64,000 bases of DNA from positions 78,702,347 through 78,766,346 of the forward strand of contig NC_037089.1 of assembly GCF_002994745.2 (NCBI RefSeq), given 5' to 3'. The translations under genes were made by a program, and so were the position numbers. The DNA comes from Rosa chinensis (Eukaryota; Streptophyta; Magnoliopsida; Rosales; Rosaceae). The notes under the pieces are model-generated. The model was not told the DNA's origin, did not search any database, and was given only the letters and a program-made list of their open reading frames with translations. Below are positions 36,486-48,014 of the stretch, in pieces. Each line of letters starts with the position of its first letter. Position 1 is the first letter of the stretch.

Positions 36486-37020
36486 GGGTTTTTGTCCATT
36501 TACCCCATTTCTATGGATTTTTTTCCCACTTACCCTATTAAGTTTTTTTAATTCCTTCTTACCCAAAACACTCTAAGGAAGTCTTTCCTAATACCCCATT
36601 AAGGTTTTTTTTTTTTTTTAATACCATTTTACCCTCACCTCTTTGTTACTTAGAGAGAGAGAGAAAAACTAGGTGACTTTGCCCGAGCCAGTCACCGGCC
36701 GCCGAATTCCTGTTACCGGCAGCCGGATTCTGGTCAACTTTCTCTGAAATTCTGCCAACCTTAGCCTGAATCCTGTCACCGGCCGCTGTCCACCGAATTT
36801 TTTTGAAAAACCTATATTGCTCTCCAATAGACGTACATTGCCCTCAATAGTGTATTGCCCCCCAATAGACGTTTCGATTACCGAAATGGGAACTAATTTT
36901 CCTAAAATTAGACAAATAAAACTTTGATTAAAATAAAAAACGAGGAGATTACATCAATTAAAAACGTTTATTGCCCCAATAGATGTCTATTGCCCCCCAA
37001 TATACACTTCTTCTTTTTTC
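36486..37020. mobile_element. Partial third copy of the 0.2-3 kb MULE-like family
   Basis: It starts GGGTTTTTGTCCATTTACCC, follows the same order (CCGGCCGCC-rich part, CAATAGACGT minisatellite, GGGAACTAATTTTCCTAAAA), then loses similarity. The conserved right end is absent. Confidence 0.8.
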
Positions 37021-37689
37021 CTTTTTTTTCTTTCATTCTCGGACTTCCACCCACAATTTACCCAAAACAAAAAAGATTTTGACCATTTAACGGATAGCAA
37101 TTACCAATTTGATCCATCCAATATTATAAAGGCCAGAAATAGTTCATCATGATGTAACCAAATTAAATATAGATCTATGTATACGCACCACCTTAGCCCA
37201 GCTTAATGACATCAAACCACTAATGGCAAATCCCCTTATAGAAGGCCACATTTCCTACATGAGTCCATAATATTACTTGGAAACTTTTCCTGAATCAAGA
37301 TCGACCCCTGGTCTCTGTCCGACAAGTCCCGCCGCGCTGTTGCCACCTGAACGGAGTAGAAGCATCGACGTCCGCACTTTTAGGGCAGTGCGGACGTCCG
37401 CCCTAGAACGGGCATGTGTGTATATATATATATATATTAGGAAGCGAAATAAGGGCTAACTCATCGTCCTTATTCAAAATTTTATTAATAGTAAAAAAAG
37501 GAGGGGGGGTGGAGTAGGCCAAAACCCCTTCCCATGGGACACAAAGTGACATAGAGAGTACAATATAAGGAAATACTAACGAATGAAATTGCTGAGAAAC
37601 TTTCAACATAAAGAAGGAACTAAATGCGAAAAGGCACAAGCTAATTCTAATGACAAAGTCAAGAGAACCTATAATTGACTGAGGAAGCT
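37021..37689. other. Intergenic sequence, probable retroposon 3' region
   Basis: A (TA)n run lies at about 37420-37437. The block 37450-37680, read on the minus strand, looks like the untranslated tail of the RNase H fragment that follows. No gene. Confidence 0.4.
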
Positions 37690-38175
37690 AGATCCCTACC
37701 ATACTCAGATACTCTGCAGAAAAAGAGTTGGGCAACGTTCTCCACCAAACTGCTCCATCAAGCATTGCGCCATATCTGGCAAGCTTGTCAGCCAATGCAT
37801 TCCCCTCCTGATAGATATGTGAGATTCAGAAGGTTAGCTAAGTAATTAGATTCAGACAATTTAACATTCAATACGCAATCTCCATGGAATTAAACTAGGT
37901 GATGTGAGATAAGCAAGCAATACTAAACAGAGTCTGTTTCTAACCAAATATGAGTCCAACGACGAACCAAAGCAACCTGGATTGCTTCGATGAATGCTAG
38001 GACCTCTGCATGACTGCATCTATAGCGCTCGTACCACAACTTTATTGGAAAAACCACCCAAGAACAGGCCCTCAAAATCTCTAAATACACCCACAAAACC
38101 AGCTCTAGTAGCTTACTAAATAACCCATCTGTATTCACCTTGATCCAACCTGTTTTATTGGGGGGTCACAGGGAT
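37690..38175 (-). pseudogene. RNase H-like (RVT_3) fragment, LINE-derived
   Basis: Read on the minus strand: TGWIKVNTDGLFSK (first catalytic Asp), then in a shifted frame AEVLAFIEAIQVAL and WLETDS, and after an interruption EGNALADKLARYG. These are the ordered motifs of the plant RVT_3 RNase H family found at the end of LINE polyproteins and in domesticated relatives. Stops and a frame change separate the blocks, so it is a dead fragment. Confidence 0.8.
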
Positions 38176-38807
38176 AACATGTATCCAAAATTTCTTTGGT
38201 CAATTCTTGCAGGAAAAAGTCAAGCTTGCACTCGTTATATAGAAAAATGAATCCCAAACTTGAATCGGCTTTGATCACTTGCTATTGAAAGAAACAACAG
38301 CATAACTGATAATTGATACAATATAAAAATGCACATGAATTACAAGTGAGAGTTATGTTCTCTCATAAAATCTGAAAAACATACCTACCGAGTATCAATA
38401 TTAAGAATTTATGGTCACTCACCTTTGAATTTAGCACAAATATATTTTCAGTATTCTAATTTCAATCTTTTATATTAAATTCAAATTTAGGTAGCTATAA
38501 ATTTCTTGTCAAAAGTACATACCATCAAAAGTTGATTCCGGTTAAAACTTAAAAATACCTAAATAACACTAGTCTCTCATAATCATTCTTTTAGTATCAT
38601 AGTTGCAGCTTGGCCAAAAAAAAAAAAAGTATCACAGTTGCAGAATTTTGTGAAGCTTGAACATGTTATGGCCTTACCAATTGCCTTTCTTATTTTTATT
38701 TTCCATTATACTATGAGACATGAGGGACAAACAACGATGGTATAAACTGTATATAGACTAACATATTTGTATCATTCTACCTAGATTCATATACAAGTCC
38801 TTCACGT
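38176..38807. other. Intergenic sequence
   Basis: AT-rich, with no gene recognised. It probably includes the 3' UTR of the rhomboid-like gene. Confidence 0.4.
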
Positions 38808-41467
38808 CTACACAGAAGAGTCTGATGCTAAGGCGTTGAGTGGAGGTTCAACAAAGAGAAGTAGAGAACTCAGAACAAGAACAAACACTATGAAGAGAAA
38901 AACTGATTTGCAGGGATCAGCATAACGCCTAACAAGTGTGATTCCTTCCTCTTGGCCACTTGTTGAAGATGATGATGCTTCGTCCAGTTGAAGACTTGGG
39001 CATGTCAAAAATCCATATGCTATTCCTGTCAATGCAGCTCCAAAATGTGTCCTGCAACGTTTACCCAACAAAGGGTGCAAAAGCAAATTTGAAAGTCACA
39101 ACAAACTCACTACAAATTTGTCACTACGTACAAAATCGAGATAGCTTTTATTCACACTCAAAGAAAGGCATGCTGCTATCGAAATTCGCTGGTGTTCTAT
39201 TTTCAAACTCACAAACCGAGTGCATGATGACTTTCTGAGGGAGCGAATGACATTCCCTAAATCAGATGGCATATACTGAATGATTTGTCATATACTAGCT
39301 GGTTTTAAACTTACCAGTCATCAATTGGACCAAAACTGCTCAATGTGAAGGTAAGAGCTGTAGTTATTATTGCCTTTTGGAACATAGTCTCTGAGACCTC
39401 CTTTGCAATTATATCTTTGTTTTCGGTCTCATAAATGAGCCAAGCTCCGATCATCGCAAATATTGGTCCCTGTGATCCATTTATGAACTTAGTCATGTAA
39501 GAAGAGAGAGATGACCCTAGACAGGAAAAAGAAGTTAAAAGATAAGGATAGAAGTTGAGGAGCTGCTTACTGTTCCACCAACAGTTGGTTCTGGTGTGTG
39601 GAGAAAGCTAATCAAATTGCCAGAAATTCCTCCAAGTATATAGATCAAGAAAAATGTGAATGAACCATAGCCTCTGCACACCTTAGGTCCAAATGTAACA
39701 AGTCCCCAAGAACCAATAGCTATATGAATAAGTCCAGCATGCTGCATATACCAAAAGTCTCTTAAGATCATATGAAATTTGAGTCAATCATATGTCACAT
39801 TAGAATTCAATTCCTAAGTACTTAATGCAAGCATTGCAACTAATTGTTCGACAACGTGCAGCCTCAACGTGTATATGGAGAGTGTCAGACTATACAACCA
39901 GAAAGAAGTGAGGGATGGTGGTTGCGAGCTCAAAGCCAACTGCAAACAAGGGTTTGGTACCATCCCACGTTAGACAACCACTGTGCCCAAAAGCTTAAGC
40001 TATCAGGGAATGGGTCAACAATCTATATTAAGCTAAACGCTAATAATATAAAGATGTTAAACGAAGACATAATGGAAACACGAACCCAATAATCAATCTT
40101 GTACCAGAAACATCGGTGTGACTAGCCTCCACCATTCTCCGACCAGGATCAAATCATTTATCTTTGCTCCATATAACAATGGAAGAGAAAAAAGCTCCAA
40201 GTCAGAATTCCTAACTGGACTTGCTATCTCAAACAGAAAAACTGCAATGTTTATAGAACCCAATATGCTTCTGCAACCAAAGATCAAAAACAAAGAATCA
40301 TGTTTTGAACTTTTAATTCTTTATGTGCTACCAGATTTTTAATTAATAATCCACTTAGATGAAGCGCAGTCTTACACTAGGTAGAGATCAGAGATTTCGC
40401 TATCTTGACCATTATCATCAGTTGTATTTGTATAGCTCTTGACCAGTTTCCTCTCAGCACCTTTTTTGGATTGTTGAATGATAGATGATGATTTTGGAAC
40501 TATATTGTCTCCAGTTGCAAGATCAACTGGTTTTTCAATCTGGTTTGCATCTGTGGCAATAAAAAAATGTAAAATTAATTTCCTTGCTAAAATGGAAGAG
40601 ATAGAAGCTACTCAACTAGGAGATACTTGCCTTTATCAAGTTTTTCAAGATAAGCGTCAAGATACTCCAACTCCTCCTCCAATCCCAAATGACCATTTTT
40701 TCTACCGAGTGACTCAGTTGTCTTGCTTGAATTTTCTGGAGGCAAAGTTGTGCTATTTTGGAGTTTTTCAAAGTAGGAATCTAAAGAACTCAGCTGCTTC
40801 TCATTCATTCTAGCATCTGATGCATACCGAACGATCCCACGATTGTGTTCTGGTGAATTATGTGCTAAACTGCATCTTAGACGGCTTTCTAGTCCTTTAG
40901 ATGAACTTGGTCCGCTTATTACATTACGTATGGGTTGAATATGCCCTTTGTATGGTATCCTGTAGCATATTGGAACCAAAGCCATCTAAACCTGAATGAA
41001 GAATGGAACAACTTTAACAGCTAACTTTAAAGTTGCAACACCCGTAAAACACTACGAATGTACATGATTAGTAGTCCTACATGTCACACTGTATTTGTGG
41101 AAACAAGGATCAAAAGCTAGTAGTACTGAACATTCAAAGTTGGAAGCAAACATTATTGCAGGGCCCTTAATAAGTACTATGTCAGTATACTCTGTATGTG
41201 ATAAGCAAGCTCACATGCACCACATAAATGGAAACCTAACCACAGAAGGATCGAGACTCTCTGTTTGAAGTTTGGTTTATTTTCTGAGCAACCAAACAGA
41301 GGAAAGCTTTACTAAAGAACAGTCTGGAAGTGGATTTGAGAAAAGCAGAGATTTTATGAAAATGCCAATTAAACAGTAGGTACCTGAAATCCCAAATTTA
41401 ATGCAAAATGGGTGTTATTGTATCCAAAGCTCTTGGAAGTTGAAGAGGCCAAGCCTGAGGTTGTCAT
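38808..41467 (-). CDS. RBL9: Plastid rhomboid-like protein, probable pseudoprotease
   Basis: A rhomboid-fold membrane protein predicted for plastids. Minus-strand exons: 41384-41467, 40631-40985, 40376-40550, 40105-40270, 39571-39741, 39315-39469 and 38808-39051; 449 residues, or 421 if translation starts at the ATG at 40985. The N-terminus is Ser/Thr-rich like a transit peptide. Membrane-domain marks are GEWWRLVTPMFL, HAGLIHIAIGSWGL, YILGGISGNLISF, VGGTGPIFAMIGAW and FGPIDDWTHFGAALTGIAYG. Where active rhomboids have GxSG this protein has GGTG, so the nucleophilic serine is replaced by Thr; the later His (THFG) is kept. Resemblance to Arabidopsis RBL9 is from memory. The intron after 40631 has a GC donor (AG|GCAAGT), and phase closes only with it. 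The first intron can end at CAG (40992) or six bases later at TAG; only the latter joins the transit-like exon in frame. Confidence 0.88.
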
Positions 41468-41639
41468 TCCATTAATGAAACCAAACAGACACAACAGACC
41501 TGTCAAAGCTTACAGTTGAAAGGAACAGTTTCTCACTGGGATAGTGGGATTTGAAATGAAATCCAGACTAAATCTTCTCTTATCTCTGTTGGTCCAGTAC
41601 GATGTTGCCATGTGTGCAACCGCCGATCGCTTTGTGGTT

Positions 41640-42731
41640 TGCGTGGACGGACGACATTTGACAGGGACCAACGTATACATTTGACACCATCCCAGGCTTC
41701 AGTGGCCGTCCGAAATTATTGGTCCAAGAAGCCTCAAAGCATAACAAAGAATCGACGAATTGCTGGGCTTAAGATCGCAAATTCCAACCCAAACAGTTTG
41801 GTCTACCCCATCAATACCGTTTCTCACCTTTAGTCAAACTAGAATTCAACGGGGAGGACGTTAGGCCTAAGCCCCGTGAAATGCAGCAATTAGATTAACC
41901 TAATTATGATACAAATTTCTCCAATGACCCAATTAAAGTATGTATCCTAATGACACAAATCCATAATTTTGAAAATGAGATGTGGTTGTTGTATTAGATT
42001 ATTAGTGGTCATATAGAAAAAGTGGTAACCTTTAAAGAATTACCAAAAAGAACATGTTCGAGAAACAGACTTACACTAACTGGTGTATCAAGGATCATGA
42101 GAATACACATTTATGGTGGTTATCATAAATCGACAATCACGAAATGATACTCCCATAATTTTTTGACACATTTTCATGTGATTTACAAATATACCCTTCA
42201 AACCCTAAATCTAATCTATGCTCTTTTACTATTTAAGTGTTGTCTCGCTATCTATGTACCAGCCGTCCTCTTAAAACTCTTATCTCACTACATTTCCAAC
42301 TCTTATTCATGTCCATTCTCTTTTTCATCCCCGGATCTATCACTCTCATTCAAATATAAAAAAAGATTTTAATCTTAGGCTTGAGAGTCGAACCTCCTAC
42401 TGGACTCCAGCAATCAAAATAAAATAAAAGATGAGCTTCCAATGCTTTTGAGTTTTGACTTTATATTTGCAGTCTCGCAATTCATATCTATGTATGATTG
42501 TCTAAATTTAGAAGAAGAAAAAAAATTCCTAATTTGACAGACATACATTTTTCTAAACAATTTTTATCATATTCTTAATGCATGTAGTGTTACGGTTCAA
42601 ATAAGTTTTCTTATCTTCTTTACTATTTAAGATAAGGATTTAAGGTTTTGTATGGACTCATTGATTTTTACTTGGTAAGAATTAGGTCGTTATTGTCCGA
42701 TTTACATTTTTGATGTGAATTAGATTGGAAA
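41640..42731. other. Intergenic region with a dispersed repeat
   Basis: The block about 42140-42440 (TTTGACACATTTTCATGTGA to CAGCAATCAAAATAAAATAA) is a diverged relative of 50620-50920: both carry AAACCCTAAAT, TTTAAGTGTTGTCT/TTTAAGGGTGTCTT and CTCAC...CCAACTCTTAT-type segments in the same order. No gene. Confidence 0.45.
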
Positions 42732-43142
42732 ATGGTGAAATACGAGATTAATGACATTTTACTTTATGGAACAATCGGTTTCACAATTTTATGTCACATA
42801 ATAGCACTTGTTTTGTTGTTTTGGATAACAAATCATGAAGAAAGGGTTATAGCTAAGGAGGTTTGCGGATTTGAGATTAAGGAATCAAGGTATGCGATTT
42901 TGGATCCAGCTATCACCTCTACGGCCTATACCACTCGGACCAAGTCTTTTTTTTTGTTAATAAAGGGCGGGTGCAAGTGCCCTCAAAACTCTATTAATGA
43001 AATTACCAAATATAAATGGGGGGCATTGAGCCTAAACCCTTATTGCAATAAGTATTTAGAGTACGTCCCTAAATTAACCATTCGGGCTAAGTCTTATGAA
43101 TGGCTAAATTTGAGAGAAAGGAAAAAAAGTTGGCGAGTGTAA
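42732..43142 (+). CDS. Small hypothetical membrane protein, retroposon-extended
   Basis: A 136-codon frame begins MVKYEINDILLYGTIGFTIL with one clear hydrophobic segment (residues about 9-32), then a charged region. I do not recognise the family. From about codon 72 the frame runs through 147 bp that look like an antisense retroposon tail (poly-T at 42947-42955, then TTAATAAAGGGCGGGTGCAA), bracketed by AAGTCTT (42942-42948 and 43089-43095). Because 147 is a multiple of three, the frame is maintained. It may be a chance ORF in degenerate DNA. Confidence 0.25.
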   Translation: MVKYEINDILLYGTIGFTILCHIIALVLLFWITNHEERVIAKEVCGFEIKESRYAILDPAITSTAYTTRTKSFFLLIKGGCKCPQNSINEITKYKWGALSLNPYCNKYLEYVPKLTIRAKSYEWLNLRERKKSWRV

Positions 43143-43358
43143 TAACGATAGTGATGGATAGTTGGATTATGTTTTTGAGTTATCTAGATTCAAAAATAGT
43201 TAATTGTGAGATTATGTTTTCTAGAGCACTTGATTTTTTATCTTATTTTTTGAAATAAAGAGTTCATTAAAATATTAGCGATAAAAATTGCTTTAGAGGG
43301 CTTCCCAAGTAAAAGCGGGAGCATACAAAAGCCATTAAAGACTTGACCCTAGAGCTAA

Positions 43359-43645
43359 GATAGAACAAACTAGGAGGTGTACTACACCAACAATTTGATC
43401 TAATACAATAGAACTCAGCTCTGAAATAATTACGTAAAAACTAGCAGAATGCAAGAGTAGAGCCTTAACATGCCAAAGATAATCACCAACAATGAGGTAA
43501 TTAAGATAGAACACACTAAGAGGTGTACTGGACCATTAATTTGATCTAATACAATAGAATGCATGTAGCTCTGAAATAACTGTGTAAAAACTAGCAGAAT
43601 TCAAAAGCAGTCTTAACATCCCTAAGGTAATTACTAACAATGGAA
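43359..43645. repeat. Tandem duplication, ~145-bp unit x2
   Basis: GATAGAACAMACTARGAGGT opens the units at 43359 and about 43505. Both contain TTTGATCTAATACAATAGAA and GTAAAAACTAGCAGAAT. Identity is roughly 80% by eye. The surroundings (43236-43358) look like an antisense retroposon tail. Confidence 0.85.
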
Positions 43646-44460
43646 TTGTTGTCATGAGCTTGAGATTTCTGAAGCAAACCATTAGACACGCTTTAAGAGA
43701 GAGCAAAAATTCGGCAAACTAATCAAAATCATCCTCGCCCCAGCACAACTTGCACCGCTTACCAGCATTTCGCCATACCATTTAACCTCAAATTACCTCA
43801 ATTTCTTAGCAACCAAAATAGAAAGCGTAAAACTTTTTGCTGCAGATATTTACATGCATGTACACCTGCTACACTACACATTCATCAAGTCCTACTATCA
43901 ATTTAAAGGCTTAACATTTCGCCCCATTATCTATACTCATTCGAATATGACGTTCTATACTCATTAGCCACCTCCTTACCACTATACATACAAAAGTCCT
44001 GTTGCCAATTCAAAATCTCAACATTCAACCTCAAACTATCTCTCAATTTCTGTTATATAAATGAAAGGAGAATTCGCTATAGTCATAAAATTCAAATGTA
44101 GCATTGGGTGCCGTAGTCAGAATTAGCTTAGGTGGAGCCAACAGAAAGAAAACTTCCATGTTCTAGTTCAGTTCTGTTTAAATATAGCAGAAGCAAATGT
44201 CTGAAGGCTCATACGATAGAGTGAGAAAAGGCATGGCCATGCAGGGAGTCCTAGTCAGGAAATTCCCAAATTAAAAGTTATGGATCTCTATGCATTAGTT
44301 TATTACCATGCAGGAAATCTTAAAACATAACATATCGAAATGCAGTCTCACATAGAGGCTAGCAAGTTCAATCCCTGAATATCAAACACACAAACAATAT
44401 AGCTACCAATTAAAATATGATTATCACAATGCAAATCTAATATATACCTGATGATCTTTC
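43646..44460. other. Intergenic sequence
   Basis: No gene, RNA or clear repeat was recognised. Confidence 0.4.
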
Positions 44461-45451
44461 AGATCTCTGTTTCCTTCAGTTCAGTCACTTTCAGAGAATC
44501 AAACCCATTCTCCAAATCTAGGACAGGAGCAGATTCTTCACACAATGAAACTACTTTCTATTAGAAATAGAAGTACAGTATATATATGAAGTCGAGACAT
44601 TTCCAGTCGGCAGTTTGTCAAGTGCACCGACTATTGCAATACAAACAAAGGTAAGACTATAAACAGCTAACGCCTTTTACCCTCATATTCTCCTCCTTTT
44701 TTCTATGGTGGAACTGTGGAAGTGATGATGCTCACAGCAATATTAAGGTCAGCTTAATAGTATATATAGCCAATTTCTTGATATTTTTTGTTTTTGATGT
44801 GTGGAGCTTAAGTTGATGATTACTAACGATGCTTATTTGACAAATGTGTTTGATTTTTCAGGAACAAAAGAGGTTTCAGAACCCTTTACTTTGGTTGTGA
44901 TTTTGAGAAGAAGAGGCTTCATAATCGTTGTCCCAAAGTTTCGAACAGTTGTGTACTGTTGCGTTTTAGTTTGTTTTATGGTTTGATGCAATTTTTATTT
45001 TGGCCATTGGTCCGAAGCACTTGCTTGCATGTATGTAGTATCATAGTTGAATCAATCAAATGTAAAGTGTTCGCGATTAGTTTCAGGTCTTCTTGAGCAC
45101 GCATGCATAAATTATGGTAAAATTAAGAGAAGTTGGACTTTTACTGAGCAGTCGTACTATATAATAAGGAGTTTTATACAAATTGGGTTGAATCTCAAGC
45201 TCGGGCGAAACGCCATCTCTTTTACAATAACTCTGGAACTCATATGACACATTTAATGAACAAGATTGGTCCTCTTAAGAATACTACGTACTATTTAGGC
45301 AATGTCATAAGAATACTACGTACTATTTAAAAATTTCGAAGGGAAAGTTTGTATTTGAAATGGCAAAGTAAAGGAAAATGGTTCTCAAAGGAAAGCCACT
45401 CCCCCCCACCCATCTTAGGATTCATTTTTCCTCCCAGTTTCCTATATTTAT
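44461..45451. other. Intergenic sequence with unresolved exon-like stretches
   Basis: On the minus strand 44471-44560 reads CEESAPVLDLENGFDSLKVT and onward to a stop, preceded by an acceptor-like TCTAATAG; 44600-44650 reads GALDKLPTGNVSTS after GCAATAG. These could be leftover 3' exons, but I cannot connect them to a gene. Confidence 0.25.
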
Positions 45452-45689
45452 TATAAAAATAGAAAATGATTTGTGGCCCTAATGAGGCCTAAGATTTGTG
45501 GCCTCAATTCTAGGTGTCATGCCATGTCACCTACACACATCACCTATCTGTCAAACCATGTCATGTAATTCTTGAGTAAAAAGACTATCTTATCATTCCA
45601 AAATCTAATGACTCTAAATTATTTTGGTTTTCATCTAAACATAAAATATATTATTTTAATTTTTTTTTTCTTTTTTCGTTATATATATA

Positions 45690-45912
45690 ATTATATATAT
45701 ATATATTTGTGAATATATATATATATATAATTCGTCAAAAAAAATTTATATATAAATATGTGTTTGTGTGTATAAATATATATATATATATATATATATT
45801 CACAAACATACATATATATAATTATATTATGTATATATATATATATTATATATGTATATATATAATTCATACATAAATTTATAAATGTATATTCGATGTA
45901 GAATTAATATGG

Positions 45913-45949
<37 letters not shown>

Positions 45950-45950
45950 T
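45690..45950. repeat. (TA)n-rich tract in the left arm
   Basis: Several long TATATA runs separated by short unique pieces; the right arm has the counterpart at about 47770-48115. Confidence 0.9.
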
Positions 45951-46507
45951 AATGTCATAATTCTAAATCACAAAATTTTAAAAAAAAATTTGATTAGAAA
46001 AAAAGTCAAATTTAAAATTGATTCCACAAAAATGGAAAGAAAATATATTAATATCTTAATTATAACCCATCAAATTTGGTAAATTGAAGTAATATTCAAC
46101 TCTTTTAATAAATGAATTTAATAAAATTAATGGAAGATTAGTTTACTTTACACTAACAAGTTAATTAGAAAAGTCAAAAATTAAATTGGATCCACAAAAA
46201 TGGAAAGAAAATGTATTGAAATCGTAATTAAAACCTATGAAATCTGGTAATTGAAGAGGTAAGAAAATATCATTAATAAATTGAATTGATGGTATCATTT
46301 CAAAATTTCTCGATAATTTAATATTGTCGCATCCAAACGCAACACTAGGAAGTGTTCCTTAAAGGTCAAGTGAGACTTCATTAATACAACTGTTCGTTTA
46401 TTTTTACATTAAAAAACATTCATAATGTTATTAATACTATGTAGAAATTATAGGTGTATAACACAGTAATAATAAAAGAAAAAGTGCAATTAAGGAAGGT
46501 GTAAAAT

Positions 46508-47570
46508 AGAAGTCATCGTCCACATTAACATTAAAGTCAGCTAACATATCTTACACGAACAAATAAGTAATAAGTAGTTAATAATGAGGCAGTAAAGTTT
46601 ACTGGAGACTTTTCCCTAATGACATATTTACACTGAAATAGAAATCATCGTCCATACTGAAATTTAAAGTCAGCTAACATGTCTTACAGTAACAAATAAG
46701 TATTAAGTAGCCAATGATGAGCCAGTAGAGTTCACTGGAGACCTTTACCTAATGGCATATTCATACTTAAATAGAAGTCATCATCTACTGAAATTGAAAG
46801 AGCTAACATGTCTTGCACGAACAAGTAAGTATTAAGTATTCAATGATGAGATGGTCAAGTTTATAGAGGATCTTTTTCTAATGGCATAATTACACTAAAA
46901 TAGAAGTCATCTTCCACAATGTCTTACAGTAACAAATAAGTACTAAGTAGCCAATAATGAGGTAGTAAAGTTCACTGGGGACCTTTTCCTAATGACATAA
47001 TTACACTAAAATAGAAGTCATCATCCATACTGAAATTTAAAGTTAGCTAGCATGTCTTCCACGAACAATAAGTACTAAGTAGCTAATAATGAGCCAGTAA
47101 AGTTTACTGGAGACCTTTCCCGAATGGCATATTCACACTAAAATAGAAGCTATCATCCATTGAAACTTAAAATAAGCTAGTGTGTCTTGCACGAACAAGT
47201 AAGTACGTACTAAGTAGCCAATAGTACAGTTCAACGGGGAATCTTTCCCTAATAACATATTCACACTAAAATTGAACCCATATATCATTCACGTTGAAAT
47301 TGAAAGTCAGTTAAGTACTAACATGTCTTATACGAACAAAAAAGTACTAAGTAGCTAATAATGAACAAGTAGAGTTCACTGGGGGGTGTGTGTGTTTGGT
47401 GGGGTGGTAAGGCTTTGGTCTCATATATAAGAGGTCAAGAGTTTGAGCCCCATCAAGGGTGGGAATGGGGTGGAGGTTTTTTTTTTTTTATAAAAAAAGT
47501 AGAGTTCACTGGGAACTTTTTTCTAATGACATATTTACACTAAAATAGAAGCTATCATTCACATTTAAAA
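46508..47570. repeat. Tandem array of ~111-145-bp units
   Basis: Unit starts (AGAAGTCATC-like) were located at 46508, 46640, 46773, 46902, 47013, 47145, about 47272 and 47547. Each unit carries AACATGTCTTACACGAACAA, AAGTACTAAGTAGCCAATAA and TTCACTGGRGACCTTTTCCT blocks. The last full unit is interrupted by a SINE. Confidence 0.9.
47384..47496 (+). mobile_element. SINE nested in the tandem array
   Basis: A 113-bp insert is flanked by the perfect 17-bp duplication AAGTAGAGTTCACTGGG (47367-47383, 47497-47513). It has an A-box-like TGGTAAGGCTTTGG, a B-box-like AGGTCAAGAGTTTGAGCCCC, and a T-rich tail. The duplicated target is part of the surrounding repeat unit, which confirms insertion order. Confidence 0.9.
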
Positions 47571-47982
47571 ATCATTATTGTCTATTGAAAAATTTGGGAT
47601 CAACGAGTGAACAAGTAGAAAATTTGGAATCCAATTTAATTTTTGACTTTTCAAGTTAACTTGTTAATGTAAGGTACCTAATCTTCCATTAATTTTATTA
47701 AATTTATTTATTAAAAGATTTAAATATTACTTCAATTTACCAGATTTTATGGATTATAATTACGATATTAATATATATATATATATACACACCACATTAA
47801 TTCTCCATCGAAAATATATAAAATTTTTGGATGAATTATATATATATATACCCATACTTTTTTTTGAATATGTATAATGAAAAAAAATCCAAAATAATGA
47901 AAAAGAAAGAAAGGAAAAAAACCAAACAATATTTTTTTTTAGAAGAAAGTCAAAATAATTTAGAGCCGTTATATATTCAACA

Positions 47983-48014
<32 letters not shown>

